DNA of 64,000 bases from contig NZ_JABFHG010000010.1 of NCBI RefSeq assembly GCF_013112485.1, positions 62,001 to 126,000 of the forward strand, read 5' to 3'. Of this stretch, positions 1 to 9,172 are shown piece by piece. How positions within the stretch are numbered: the first letter of the stretch is position 1; each line of letters begins with the position of its first letter. Under the pieces are notes generated by a model. The model saw only the letters and a list, made by a program, of their open reading frames with translations. It had not been told where the DNA came from and did no database searches. This stretch comes from Roseicella sp. DB1501. GTDB taxonomy: Bacteria > Pseudomonadota > Alphaproteobacteria > Acetobacterales > Acetobacteraceae. A program made the position numbers and the translations under genes.

Positions 1-384
1 ATCGGCATTCGCCGCCACGGCCTCGCCCACCGGCATGTCGCGCAGATGGGTCTCAGCCTCGGACATGATCTGGCGCATGTCGCGGAGGAAGGCGGTGCCC
101 TTCAGCGTCCGCTGCACGATCACGCTGCGGCGGTCCATCGGGTCGACCTTGCGGCGTGCCAGGTCGAGTTCGCCGAGACGGTCGAGCGCCCGGGTGATGG
201 CCGGCTTGGAGACGTTCAGCTCCGCCGCCAGGCCACGCACCGTATGCGGCCCGTCGGTCAGGTAGACCGTCAGGAACACGCCGAGCTGACGCGCCGAGAG
301 ATCGGGTCCGTCCCGCCGCACCAGGGCGACGACCGTGTCCCGGAGGATGCCGACCAGCTGGTCGGGATTGCTCTGTACCGCCAT
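1..384 (-). CDS. MarR-family transcriptional regulator (C-terminus beyond window edge)
   Basis: The frame is open from ATG at 384 to the window edge, giving 128 codons without a stop, so the gene is truncated by the window. The visible part has the MarR winged-helix layout. There is an N-terminal helix, then a recognition region (VRGLAAELNVSKPAITRALD, about residues 68-87), then a wing with the family-typical basic-acidic DPMDRRS stretch. MarR proteins are dimeric repressors or activators that often sense small aromatic or oxidant ligands; the ligand here cannot be read. A consensus -35 TTGACA lies on the minus strand at 466-461, but no good -10 is seen at 17 bp, so the promoter is only suggestive. 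The nearest gene is an aminopeptidase upstream on the same strand. Confidence 0.85.
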   Translation of the reverse strand, partial: MAVQSNPDQLVGILRDTVVALVRRDGPDLSARQLGVFLTVYLTDGPHTVRGLAAELNVSKPAITRALDRLGELDLARRKVDPMDRRSVIVQRTLKGTAFLRDMRQIMSEAETHLRDMPVGEAVAANAD

Positions 385-545
385 AGCTCTAATCCCCTCG
401 CCCGCAATGGGCTCTTGTGCTGACCGGACCGGAACGCCCGTGTCCCGCCGGTACAATGAGTGTCAAAGGCACTACAGACGGGTAACGCATCCTGGCGTGT
501 TGAGAGCCGTCTGCCCCGAAAAGTTTCCACCCCATCTCGGTCTCG

Positions 546-1952
546 TTACCGGCCCGGCCCCGGTATGCCACCGAACAGAGTTTCCAGGGCGCCCAGAAGC
601 GTCCGCAGTGCCTGTGCCTCACCCCCCTCCGGCCTTCCCGGCCTGTTGTTGTCGTTCCAGGCATAAACGTCGAAATGCGCCCAGCGCAGGCCGGCCGGGA
701 CGAATCGACGCAAGAATAACCCGCCGATGATGGCGCCCGCCATGGGGCGTCCTGACATGTTGTTCATATCAGCAACGGTGCTGTCGAGCCAGGAATCGTA
801 ATCGGCGTGCAAAGGCAGCCGCCAGACCGGGTCGCCGGCCGCCTCGCCGGCCTCCTGCAGCAGGGCCGCCAGCGTGTCATCGGGCGTGAAAAGCGCCGGC
901 AGGTCGGGGCCGAGCGCCGTCCGCGCCGCCCCGGTCAGGGTCGCGCAGTCGAGCAGCAGGTCCGGCGCGCGCTCCGCGGCGCAGGCCAGCAGATCGGCCA
1001 GGACCAGCCGCCCCTCGGCATCGGTGTTGCCGATCTCGACCGTCAGCCCGGCCCGCGTCCGCAGCACGTCGAGCGGCCGGAAGGCATTGCCCGCGACGGC
1101 ATTCTCCACCGCCCCGACCAGCAGCAGCAGCCGGACCGGCAGGCGCAGCCGCATGACCAGCTCGGCCAGGCCGAGCAGGATCGCGGCGCCGCCCATGTCC
1201 TTCTTCATGCGCAGCATGGAGGAGGCCGGCTTGAGGTCGAGCCCGCCGGTGTCGAAGCACACGCCCTTGCCGCAGAGCGCGACCAGCGGCACCCCGTCCG
1301 GCGCCTCCGGCGCCGTCCATTCCAGCACCGCCACCCGCGGCGCCCGCGGGCTGGCCCGCCCGACCGCCGCCAGGGCGGGGAAGCCGTCCTGCAGCCGCTG
1401 TCCCTCGATGATCTCGCAACGCGCGCCATGCGCCGCCGCCAGCGCCGCGACCGCCTCCGCCAGCTCGGCCGGGCCGAGCAGGTTGGGCGGGGCGTTGATC
1501 AGGTCCCGCACCCGCCAGGTGACCTCGGCGACATGCCGCGACCGCTCCGTGCCCTCCGGCGCGACCAGCCGCGCCGGGGCCTGCGGGGCGGGCTTGAACC
1601 GGGTGTAGCGATAGGCCCCCAGCCCCCAGCCGAGCACCGCCTCCGCGGCATGCCCGGGCGCGGCCAGGCGCCAGGTGCTGCCCGCGGGCAGGCCGGTCGG
1701 CAGCCCGCCGAAGGACCAGGGGGTGACCGCCCCGGCGCCGAGCCCGAGCACGGCGCCGGCGAGTCCCTCGCCACCCGGCAGCAGGCGAATCTGCTGCGCG
1801 GCGGCGGTGAAGCCGGAGGCATCGAGGAAGGCCGCGACCGAGGGCGCCAATCCCGCACGCCATGCCTCGAGCCCGGCCGGCGCGACGCAATGCAGCGGCA
1901 GGGCCGCCGCATCCGGCGAAGCGAGGCAATCGAGCAGCGCGCCCAGGGTCAT
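546..1952 (-). CDS. M17 leucyl aminopeptidase family protein
   Basis: About 468 residues, the usual length for the family. The C-terminal catalytic domain contains the M17 metal-binding blocks in order: GKGVCFDTGGLDLKP, MKKDMGGAA and the signature NTDAEGRLVLADLL. These supply the Lys, Asp and Glu ligands of the two-metal site and the catalytic Arg. It should cleave N-terminal residues from peptides in the cytoplasm as a hexamer. I chose ATG 1952 because GGGAG lies 5 nt upstream of it. A nearby upstream ATG (1964) and longer in-frame starts encode only low-complexity sequence. It is co-directional with the rgpF-like gene behind it, but a gap of about 180 bp argues against tight coupling. Substrate preference cannot be inferred. 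Confidence 0.93.
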   Translation of the reverse strand: MTLGALLDCLASPDAAALPLHCVAPAGLEAWRAGLAPSVAAFLDASGFTAAAQQIRLLPGGEGLAGAVLGLGAGAVTPWSFGGLPTGLPAGSTWRLAAPGHAAEAVLGWGLGAYRYTRFKPAPQAPARLVAPEGTERSRHVAEVTWRVRDLINAPPNLLGPAELAEAVAALAAAHGARCEIIEGQRLQDGFPALAAVGRASPRAPRVAVLEWTAPEAPDGVPLVALCGKGVCFDTGGLDLKPASSMLRMKKDMGGAAILLGLAELVMRLRLPVRLLLLVGAVENAVAGNAFRPLDVLRTRAGLTVEIGNTDAEGRLVLADLLACAAERAPDLLLDCATLTGAARTALGPDLPALFTPDDTLAALLQEAGEAAGDPVWRLPLHADYDSWLDSTVADMNNMSGRPMAGAIIGGLFLRRFVPAGLRWAHFDVYAWNDNNRPGRPEGGEAQALRTLLGALETLFGGIPGPGR

Positions 1953-2135
1953 GCGGTCTCCCATACCGGCAAGTCGCCCCGCGACCGCGGCCACGACGCT
2001 CCCCGTTTCATTGGGCCCGCGAGGAACCTTCAAGGGCATTCCACCGGCAACGGCGGCACCCTCCCGGCGCAAGCGGGCCTGCCCCTCGGCCTTGCCTGGC
2101 GGCAATGCCCCGGAGCCGAAATACTTCCGGGGAAT

Positions 2136-3338
2136 TCATGCGGTGTTACGTGATTCCTGTCCAGTGCCTTGCGCTGCGGGATCGTTCGCCGAAGTACCGG
2201 CTGCCGGTGAATCCATGATCCGCAGATGCGCCTCGATCACCGGCACCGGGCAGGGCGCCGCCGCCGGCACCAGGGCCGGCCAGCCCTCCACCCCCGGCAG
2301 CCGCCCGGGATTGCGGCGGATCAGCTCCGTCTTCAGGAAGGGGAAGCCGAGCCGCCGCACCAGGGCGAGCCAGAAATGATGCGTCGGGTTCAGCGGCTGG
2401 GTGGCGAAGAGCGCGTCGCGCTCGGCCACCGGCATGCGCTCGAGCGCGCGCAGCAGCGGGTGGGAGGCGGCGAGCTGCGCCCGCTCCGCCGGATCGGCCA
2501 GCGTCGCCTCGATCAGCCGGCGATAGCCGAACAGCGCCGCGACCTGGTGGCCGCGGGCCCGCATCCAGCGCGCGACGCGCAGCTCGCCGCGCTGCACGAC
2601 CAGCCATTTCGAATGGCTCATGCGCATGGCGAGGAGGAAGCGGAACAGGTCGGCGACCGCCGCGCCGCCGCGCGCGAGCAGGAAGTAGCTCTGCAGATGC
2701 GGCCCGCCCTGGATGCTCTCGGTGAGGCCGAACAGCCCCTCCCCGCCGCCGCGCAGCGCCGCCAGCACCGGATCGAGCGGCAGGATGGGGCCGAGCACGC
2801 TGTCATTGGCGAGCAGCAGCTCGGTGGCGCCGGGCCAGCGCCGCCGCGCCTCGGCGGCGAGGTCCTGCCAGGCGCCGAAGTCGCGGGCGAAATTCCGCCG
2901 TTGCGCCACCAGCGCGCAATGCTGCCGCGCCGCCTGCCAGTCGGCCTCCGGCACCGCCTCGGCCATGGTGATGAAGACGATGGCGAAGCCTTGGCCAGCG
3001 AGCATGGCGAGCTGCCGCCGCACCATCTCCGAGACCTGGCCGGAGGCGGCGAAATGCACGTAGAGCGCGACGGACCGCGCCCCGGCCCGCGGATCGGTGC
3101 CCGCCTCCAGCCGCAGCAGCGGCGGGGCGCCGCCGCGCGCCCGCCGCAGCGCATCCTGCGGCAGGGCGCCGGCCACCTCCGCCAGCACCTGCCCGATCCG
3201 CCAGGCCAGCCGGCGCCAGGTGCCGGCGGTGCTGTAGCCATGCACGGCCCGGCGCAGGCCGGGCGGGTCGAGGATCAGCGGCGTCAGCACATAGGGCTCG
3301 GGCGCCGCGGCCGGGAGTGGCCGCGCGGCGGTGGGCAT
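2136..3338 (-). CDS. Rhamnan synthesis F (RgpF)-family protein
   Basis: About 400 residues. It shows features of the RgpF/rhamnan-synthesis family: an early beta-alpha unit (SVALYVHFAASGQVSEMV), an RNFARDFGAW block, a LLANDSVLGPI motif and GLTESIQGGPHLQSYFLLA, which matches the family's conserved NDS / ES..G..H.QSY core. Members sit in O-antigen and rhamnose-polysaccharide clusters and are presumed glycosyltransferase-like cytoplasmic proteins. ATG 3338 is chosen because the upstream in-frame residues are Pro/Ser filler. The gene is divergent from the tandem GT2 gene at 3511 across about 170 bp and stands beside heptose genes, which supports a cell-envelope polysaccharide role. The donor and acceptor sugars are unknown. 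Confidence 0.8.
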   Translation of the reverse strand: MPTAARPLPAAAPEPYVLTPLILDPPGLRRAVHGYSTAGTWRRLAWRIGQVLAEVAGALPQDALRRARGGAPPLLRLEAGTDPRAGARSVALYVHFAASGQVSEMVRRQLAMLAGQGFAIVFITMAEAVPEADWQAARQHCALVAQRRNFARDFGAWQDLAAEARRRWPGATELLLANDSVLGPILPLDPVLAALRGGGEGLFGLTESIQGGPHLQSYFLLARGGAAVADLFRFLLAMRMSHSKWLVVQRGELRVARWMRARGHQVAALFGYRRLIEATLADPAERAQLAASHPLLRALERMPVAERDALFATQPLNPTHHFWLALVRRLGFPFLKTELIRRNPGRLPGVEGWPALVPAAAPCPVPVIEAHLRIMDSPAAGTSANDPAAQGTGQESRNTA

Positions 3339-3510
3339 GGGCGGAACCTTCGGAGAGGGGGATGCGGATGGCGGCGCGAGCCGGCCCCAAGGGGCAGGCT
3401 GCGACGGGCCGGACAATGGTCGCCGCCGGGCGGGCCGTCAAACCCCGCATCAAGCTTTCGTGACCCACCCGCTGTTTCCCCTCCCGGCGGCAGGCATTAC
3501 CCGCCCCCGC

Positions 3511-5583
3511 ATGCCAGCGACGCCCAAGCCAGCCCCCGTCCCGACACCGCCTGTGGCGCCCCCTGTGCCGCCCCTTGGGGGGCAGCCGCCGCCGCGCAGC
3601 CGGATGCAGGGGCCGCGGCAGGTCCTGCACCGGATCTGGCGCGGCGCCTGGGGGATGCTGCCCGACTGGGTGCTGCCGCTGCGCATCCGCCTCGCCGGCC
3701 TGGCGCAGTGGCTGGTCGGCGAGCCGCCCACCGGCCGCTACGAGCCCGAGGACCGGCGCGGCTATGCCCGCTGGATCGCCCGCTTCGACACCTTGCGGGA
3801 GACGGACCGCGCCGCGATCCGCGCGCATATCGCCGCCATGCCGGCGCCGCCGCTGATCTCGGTGGTGATGCCGGCCTATGAGACGCCGGAGCCGCTGCTG
3901 CGCGCCGCCATCGCCTCGGTCCGGGCCCAGCTCTGGCCGCATTGGGAGCTTTGCATCGCCGACGATGCCTCGCCCTCGCCGCATGTGGCGCGGGTGCTGG
4001 CCGAGATCGCCGCCGAGGAGCCGCGGCTGCGCTGGATGCGGCGGGAGCGCAACGGCCATATCTCGGCCGCCAGCAACAGCGCCCTCGCCCTGGCGCGGGG
4101 CGACTACGTGGCGCTGCTCGACCATGACGACCTGCTGGCCGAGACGGCGCTCTACGAGGTGGCGGCGGCGATCGAGGCCGACCCGGAGGCGGCGGTCCTC
4201 TACTCGGACGAGGACAAGCTCGACGCCGAGGGGCAGCGCTTCGGCGCCTATTTCAAGCCGGATTTCGACCCCGACCTGCTGCTCGGGCAGAATTTCGTCA
4301 GCCATCTCGGCGTCTACCGGCGCGACCTGCTGGAGCGGCTGGGCGGGCTGCGCGAGGGGCTGGAGGGCAGCCAGGACCACGACCTCGCCCTGCGCGCCGC
4401 GGCGGCGGTCGGCCCGGCGCGGGTGCGGCACATCCCGGCCATCCTCTATCACTGGCGGCAGACCGGCCAGGCGGACAGCTTCTCCCAGGCGCAGCTCGAG
4501 CGCTGCACGGCGGCGAGCCGGCGGGCGGTCGCCGACCTGCTGGCGGCGCAGGGCGTCGCGGCGCGGCTGGAGCCCTCCCCCCTCGCCCCCTCCCACACAA
4601 GGGTGGTCTGGCCGCTGCCGGAGCCGGCGCCGCTGGTCTCCGTCATCGTCCCGACGCGCGACCGCGCCGCGCTGCTCGCCGCCTGCGCCGAGGGCGTGCT
4701 GCACAAGACCGACTATCCGGCGATCGAGCTCCTCATCCTCGACAACGGCAGCGAGGAGGCGGAGACGCTGGCGCTGTTCGAGCGGCTGCGCGCCGATCCG
4801 CGGGTGCGCATCCTGGCCTCGCCCGGCCCCTTCAATTACGCGGCGCTGAACAACGAGGCCGCCGCCGCGGCGCGGGGCGAGGTGCTGCTGCTGCTGAACA
4901 ACGACATCGAGGTGATCGAGCCGGGCTGGCTGCGCGAGCTGGTCGGCCAGGCGATGCGGCCTGAGGTCGGCGCGGTCGGCGCCAAGCTGCTCTATGCCGA
5001 TGGCAGGCTGCAGCATGGCGGCGTGGTCATCGGCATCGGCGGCGTCGCCGACCACTACCTGCTGCGCAGCCCGCCGGGGGATTCCGGCTATTTCGGCTCC
5101 CTCGCCTTGGTGCGGGAGGTCGCGGCGGTGACCGGCGCCTGCCTCGCCCTGCGCCGCTCGGTCTATGAGGCGGTGGGCGGGCTGGATGCCGAGAACCTCG
5201 CCGTCGCCTTCAACGACATCGATCTCTGCCTGCGCATCCGCGAGGCGGGCTGGCGCATTCTCTGGACGCCCTTCGCACAGCTCTACCACCTGGAATCCGC
5301 CTCGCGCGGGAAGGACCATGCGCCGGAGAAGGCGCGCCGCTTCGCCCGCGAGATCGCCTATATGAAGCGCCGCTGGGGCGAGACGCTGCTGCGCGATCCC
5401 TTCTACAGCCGCTGGATGAGCCTGGACGGCGCGCATTGCGCCCTGGCGCGGGAGCCGCGGCGGGAGAGGCCGTGGGCGCCCTGGCTCACGGCGCGGGTGC
5501 CTCCGGCACGGCCAGCCACGCCGCCGCCGCCCGCACCGAGGGCAGCACCAGCGTCGCCGGCGGCGCCGCGGGATGGTCGCTGA
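3511..5583 (+). CDS. Tandem two-domain GT2 glycosyltransferase
   Basis: About 690 residues with two GT-A domains. The first begins near residue 113 (LISVVMPAYETPEPLL) and has a LLDHDDLL DxD-type motif and an SDEDK motif. The second begins near residue 375 (LVSVIVPTRDRAALL) and has LLNNDIEV and an acceptor-side FNDIDLCLRIREAGW block. Such two-domain GT2 proteins build O-antigen or other envelope glycans from nucleotide sugars on the cytoplasmic membrane face. A short N-terminal Pro-rich segment precedes the first domain. The start is uncertain: ATG 3511 or ATG 3604, and neither has a strong Shine-Dalgarno. The last roughly 30 codons encode a Pro/Ala-rich tail overlapping the 3' end of convergent gmhB by 98 bp. 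Confidence 0.88.
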   Translation: MPATPKPAPVPTPPVAPPVPPLGGQPPPRSRMQGPRQVLHRIWRGAWGMLPDWVLPLRIRLAGLAQWLVGEPPTGRYEPEDRRGYARWIARFDTLRETDRAAIRAHIAAMPAPPLISVVMPAYETPEPLLRAAIASVRAQLWPHWELCIADDASPSPHVARVLAEIAAEEPRLRWMRRERNGHISAASNSALALARGDYVALLDHDDLLAETALYEVAAAIEADPEAAVLYSDEDKLDAEGQRFGAYFKPDFDPDLLLGQNFVSHLGVYRRDLLERLGGLREGLEGSQDHDLALRAAAAVGPARVRHIPAILYHWRQTGQADSFSQAQLERCTAASRRAVADLLAAQGVAARLEPSPLAPSHTRVVWPLPEPAPLVSVIVPTRDRAALLAACAEGVLHKTDYPAIELLILDNGSEEAETLALFERLRADPRVRILASPGPFNYAALNNEAAAAARGEVLLLLNNDIEVIEPGWLRELVGQAMRPEVGAVGAKLLYADGRLQHGGVVIGIGGVADHYLLRSPPGDSGYFGSLALVREVAAVTGACLALRRSVYEAVGGLDAENLAVAFNDIDLCLRIREAGWRILWTPFAQLYHLESASRGKDHAPEKARRFAREIAYMKRRWGETLLRDPFYSRWMSLDGAHCALAREPRRERPWAPWLTARVPPARPATPPPPAPRAAPASPAAPRDGR

Positions 5584-6019
5584 CCAGCAGCCGGGTCCGC
5601 AGCCCGGCCCGCCGCCCGGCCTCCATGTCGCTGATCTGGTCGCCGATGATGATCGAGCCGGGCAGGTCGAGGCCGAGCGCGGCGGCGGCGTCCCGCAGCA
5701 TGCCGGGACCGGGCTTGCGGCGCTCCGTGGCCCGGTCGGGATGGTCCGGGCAATGCTCGATGCGGGCGAGCGGCGTGCCGTGGGCGGCGAAGACGCCGGC
5801 GACCCAGCGCATCAGCGCCTGGAACTCCGCCTCGGTATAAAGGCCCCGGCCGATACCGGATTGGTTGGTGACGACGACGAGGGCGAGGTCCCGGCGCGCC
5901 GCCGCCGCGGCGAGGTCGAAGATGCCCTCGACGAAGACGAAATCCTCGCGCCGGTGCACATAGCCGTGGTCGATGTTGATGATGCCGTCGCGGTCGAGGA
6001 AGAGGGCGCGGCGCGGCAT
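5486..6019 (-). CDS. gmhB: D-glycero-manno-heptose 1,7-bisphosphate 7-phosphatase (GmhB-type HAD)
   Basis: A 177-residue HAD phosphatase. The nucleophile motif LDRDGIIN is at the N-terminus, followed by VVVTNQSGIGRG (motif II), the RRKPGPGM loop and the acidic IIGDQISDMEAG motif. It removes the 7-phosphate of heptose-1,7-bisphosphate in ADP-heptose synthesis for LPS core. Only 8 bp separate it from gmhA upstream, so the two form an operon. Unlike classical GmhB, the zinc site is incomplete: C90 and H93 are present (HCPDHP), but the second Cys-x-Cys pair is replaced by a shortened ATERRKP loop. Zinc-less HisB-N/GmhB relatives exist, so activity is still likely. The gene end overlaps the GT2 gene on the opposite strand. 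Confidence 0.88.
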   Translation of the reverse strand: MPRRALFLDRDGIINIDHGYVHRREDFVFVEGIFDLAAAAARRDLALVVVTNQSGIGRGLYTEAEFQALMRWVAGVFAAHGTPLARIEHCPDHPDRATERRKPGPGMLRDAAAALGLDLPGSIIIGDQISDMEAGRRAGLRTRLLVSDHPAAPPATLVLPSVRAAAAWLAVPEAPAP

Positions 6020-6027
6020 GGGGCGGC

Positions 6028-6612
6028 TCAGCCGGCCTGCGGGAAGAGCCGCCGCTCGATCAGCTCGCAGATCAGGTGGCCGGCGACCTCATGCGCCTCC
6101 TGGATGCGGGGCGTGGCCTCGGCCGGGACGCGCAGGCAAAGGTCGCAAAGCTCGGGCATGGCGCCGCCCCCGGCGCCGGTGAAGCCGATCGTCCCCATCC
6201 CCCGCTCCCGCGCCGCCCGCAGCGCCGCCAGGATGCCGGGGGAACGGCCGGAGGTGGAGAGGGCGTAGAGCAGGTCGCCGGGCTGGCCCAGCGCCTCCAC
6301 CTGCCGGGCGAAGACGCGATCATAGCCATAATCGTTGCCGATGGCGGTCAGGATGGAGCTGTCGGTGGTGAGCGCGATCGCCGGCAGGCCGGGCCGGTCG
6401 TAATGGAAGCGCCCGACCAGCTCCGCCGCCCAGTGCTGCGCATCGGCGGCGCTGCCGCCATTGCCGCAGAGCAGGATCCTGCGCCCGGCGGCGAGGGCGG
6501 CGACGGAGCGTTCGGCGATGGCCTCGATGGTCTCGACCGCTGCCGCATCCCCGGCCAGGCGGCGCAGGCTCTCGGCGGCGGCCAGGATGGCGTCACGGAT
6601 CTCGGCGGGCAT
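6028..6612 (-). CDS. gmhA: Sedoheptulose-7-phosphate isomerase
   Basis: A 194-residue SIS-domain protein, the normal GmhA length. The phosphosugar-binding motifs CGNGGSAADAQHWAAELVGR and YALSTSGRSPGILAALRAA are both present, with the heptose-isomerase LTTDSSILTAIGNDYGY block between them. The C-terminal helix QEAHEVAGHLICELIE carries the catalytic His region. It converts sedoheptulose-7-phosphate to D-glycero-manno-heptose-7-phosphate, the first step of ADP-heptose synthesis. It is co-transcribed with gmhB (8 bp spacing). The kinase/adenylyltransferase HldE is not in the window. Confidence 0.95.
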   Translation of the reverse strand: MPAEIRDAILAAAESLRRLAGDAAAVETIEAIAERSVAALAAGRRILLCGNGGSAADAQHWAAELVGRFHYDRPGLPAIALTTDSSILTAIGNDYGYDRVFARQVEALGQPGDLLYALSTSGRSPGILAALRAARERGMGTIGFTGAGGGAMPELCDLCLRVPAEATPRIQEAHEVAGHLICELIERRLFPQAG

Positions 6613-6766
6613 CGGATCCCCGTCTGTGGCTGGGCCGATGCTCTAGCGCGAATCGCGTCGCCTGTCGCTTCCCGCTGCCCCGCCGCGACAGGCTGTGACG
6701 GATGCCGGCCCAGGAGGGACTCACCGGGGCCCCTGCTGCGCCGGGCAGCGGCGCCGTGGGGACGTC

Positions 6767-8194
6767 CTAGGCCTGCCCGGCGAAGACGTTCTTCTTGATG
6801 ATGGCGTGCACGCCCCAATTGCCGTCCACCACCTGGGTGATGCCGAAATCGACGGCGACCGACATCAGCGAGATCGCCTCGTCCTCCGTCAGCCCCTTCG
6901 CATGCATCAGGAAGCCGCGCATCTTGCGGAAGGCGTCGCGCATGGCGAGGTCGATGGAGGATTTGGCGAAGATCGCGTTCTGCGCGTCCGGCCCCAGCTC
7001 GGCCAGGTAGTTCGGGTAGCTGAAGCCGGACATCACCCAATCCTCGGCCGTCTCGATCATCGGGAAGTCGAGCGCCTCGAGCGGCGTGCCGCCGAGATCC
7101 GCCTTCTTGTGCAGGATGACCTGGAAGGTGCCGGTGAGCGAGCATTCGATGGCGGTGCCGCAGAGCTCGGAATCGCCCTGGCTGGCATGCGGGTCGCCGA
7201 CCGAGAGCAGCGCGCCCGGCACCGCGACCGGATAGTACATGGTCGCGCCCTTGCCGATGCGCCAATTGTCGATGTTGCCGCCGGTGTAGCTGGGCGGGAT
7301 GGAATTGACGACATCCGCCTCCTTCGGCGCCAGGCCCATGGTGCCGAAATGCGGCCGGATGGGCACGCGGATGTTCTTCAGCACGCCGAAGCGCCGCTCG
7401 GTGCGGCCGTGATCGACCGGCAGGCCGGGATAGTCGATAGTCGGGTGCAGCTTGCCGGTGGGATCGGTGACCGGGACCCATTTGAAGTTGTAGACCGCGC
7501 TCGCCTAGTTGCGGCTGCCGGTGGCGTCCAGCTCGTAGATCGTCACCACCTCGCGCGGCTTCTCACCGGTCAGCAGGTCCTTGTAGTGGAAGCCCCAATT
7601 GGCCGCGGCGTTGCTGCCGAAGGCGAGGCCCCTGAAGGCGGGATTGGCCGAGGGGCGCGGCGCGACATCGAGGATGCGCACCTCCAGCACGTCGCCCGGC
7701 TCGGCGCCGCGCACGGCGACCGGCCCGGTGCAGATATGCACGCCGAGGCCGCCGCCATCGCCCGGCCCGGCGCCGCGGCGCATGACGCCCTTCTTGTCCT
7801 TGGTCCAGAGGAAGACGCTCTCGGCCCCGGGATCGCCCTGGACCATGCGCTCGGCATCGTCATTGGCGTGATGCGTCAGCGTCTCGATGGTGACGTAATC
7901 GCCCGAGCTGACCTCGAGGCGCGGCGCCAGGCTCTTGCTGAAATAGCCCCAATGCACCGTCTCGGCATTCGCCGGCAGGCTGTGCAGCCGCGGCCCCGCC
8001 CCGCCGCGCGCGGCCGAGGCCTGGGCCAGGGCGGGCGGCACGAGGGAGATGCCGGCCGTGGCGAGCGCCGCCGCGCCGCCCGAGGCGGCGAAGCCGGATT
8101 TCAGGAAGGACCGGCGCTCCTTGGCGAGGCCGGTGCGGAAATCGAGGCGATGCTTCTCGAAATCGCGGCAATTCGGATCGTCACCCTGGCACAT
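6767..8194 (-). pseudogene. Tat-exported acetamidase/formamidase-family protein, interrupted by in-frame TAG
   Basis: Read from ATG 8194 (preceded by GGGGAGAGGGCGG), the frame encodes a twin-arginine signal (KERRSFLKSGFAASGG), then the N-terminal half of an FmdA/AmdA acetamidase. It stops at TAG 7505-7507 after DATGSRN. The same frame continues without a shift (ASAVYNFKWVPVTDP) through the C-terminal half, with NSIPPSYTGGNIDNW and GDPHASQGDSELCGTAIECS, to TAG at 6767. The 476-codon total fits the family plus a signal peptide. One substitution, for example TGG to TAG, accounts for the break. It could be a true nonsense mutation, a sequencing error or, less likely, readthrough. The intact family hydrolyses formamide or short-chain amides to ammonia. 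It lies 3' of the FNR-type regulator. Confidence 0.85.
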
Positions 8195-8296
8195 CCGCCC
8201 TCTCCCCTCGCTCTGGGTCGCCGGGGATGGTGCAAGGGCGGTGCCAGGGGAAGGTGCCAAAGGGAAGGACGGATGCGCGGGGCGGAAAGGCCCGGC

Positions 8297-9025
8297 TCAG
8301 AGGCCCTCAGCCAGGGCCGAGATCGCCTCGGGATCGAGCAGCTCGACCCGGTGGTGCATCGGCTCGCGGATCCAGCCGCGCTTGCGGAAGGCGGTCAGGC
8401 TGCGGCTCACCGTCTCGAGCGTCAGGCCCAGGAAATCGGCGATGTCCGCCCGGGTCATCGGCATCTCCAGCACCTGCGGCACCGCGCCGCGGCGGCGGCC
8501 GGCCTCGACGAGGGAGAGCAGGAAGGCGGCGACCCGCGCCTCGGCGGAGCGGCGGCCAACGGTAACGAGCTGCTCCTGCGTCGCGGTGAGCTCCTGCACG
8601 CAGAGGTCGAGCATGCGCCGCTCGAGCTTCGGGTAGCGCTGCAGCAAGGCATCGAGCTGCCGCCGCTCGAGCCGGCAGATCCGCGCCTCGGTCAGCAACT
8701 CGGCATCGAAGGGATAGGCGGCGAGGGTGGTGTAGCCGATGACGTCGCCGGCGAAGCGGAAGCCGACCACCTGCTGCTTGCCATCCGGCAGCAGGCGGGA
8801 GAGCTTGGCGAAGCCCTCGATCAGGGTGAAGACCTTGCCGGCCGCATCGCCCTCGCGGAAGATGGTGCTGTGCGCGGGCATGACGACCTGCTGCGATTCC
8901 GCCGAGATCTCGTCCAGCGCCGCGGCGTCGAGCGGCTGGCACAGGCCGGCGATGCGGCTGCCGCAACGATCGCAGATCTGGACCCGGCTCTCCGGGGCAT
9001 GCTGCGCGGCGTCAAACGGGTTCAA
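8297..9025 (-). CDS. Crp/Fnr-family oxygen-responsive regulator (FnrN/FixK group)
   Basis: A 242-residue protein. Residues about 30-150 form a cyclic-nucleotide-binding-like beta-roll (IFREGDAAGKVFTLIEGFAKL, FRFAGDVIGY). The C-terminus has a winged helix whose recognition helix reads DIADFLGLTLETVSRSL, containing the E..SR reading head of FNR/FixK proteins that bind TTGAT-type half-sites. Cys18, Cys21 and Cys29 (C-x2-C-x7-C) plus Cys117 match the four ligands of an oxygen-labile 4Fe-4S cluster, so it is probably a direct oxygen sensor rather than a cluster-less FixK. A matching box lies before hemN at 35122. The regulator stands alone, 100 bp 5' of the broken amidase. Confidence 0.9.
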   Translation of the reverse strand: MNPFDAAQHAPESRVQICDRCGSRIAGLCQPLDAAALDEISAESQQVVMPAHSTIFREGDAAGKVFTLIEGFAKLSRLLPDGKQQVVGFRFAGDVIGYTTLAAYPFDAELLTEARICRLERRQLDALLQRYPKLERRMLDLCVQELTATQEQLVTVGRRSAEARVAAFLLSLVEAGRRRGAVPQVLEMPMTRADIADFLGLTLETVSRSLTAFRKRGWIREPMHHRVELLDPEAISALAEGL

Positions 9026-9172
9026 GGCGGTCTCCGAGGCTCAGCCGCAAGGTAGCTGAGCGCCATCCTCGGATACAAGTCGCAGCCCATGCGGACCGAT
9101 CCGGTCAGGCATGTTCGCGCCCCGCCGGAGGCGGCGCCTGGCGGCACGGCTGGGGCCGTGCCGCCCGCCGCC

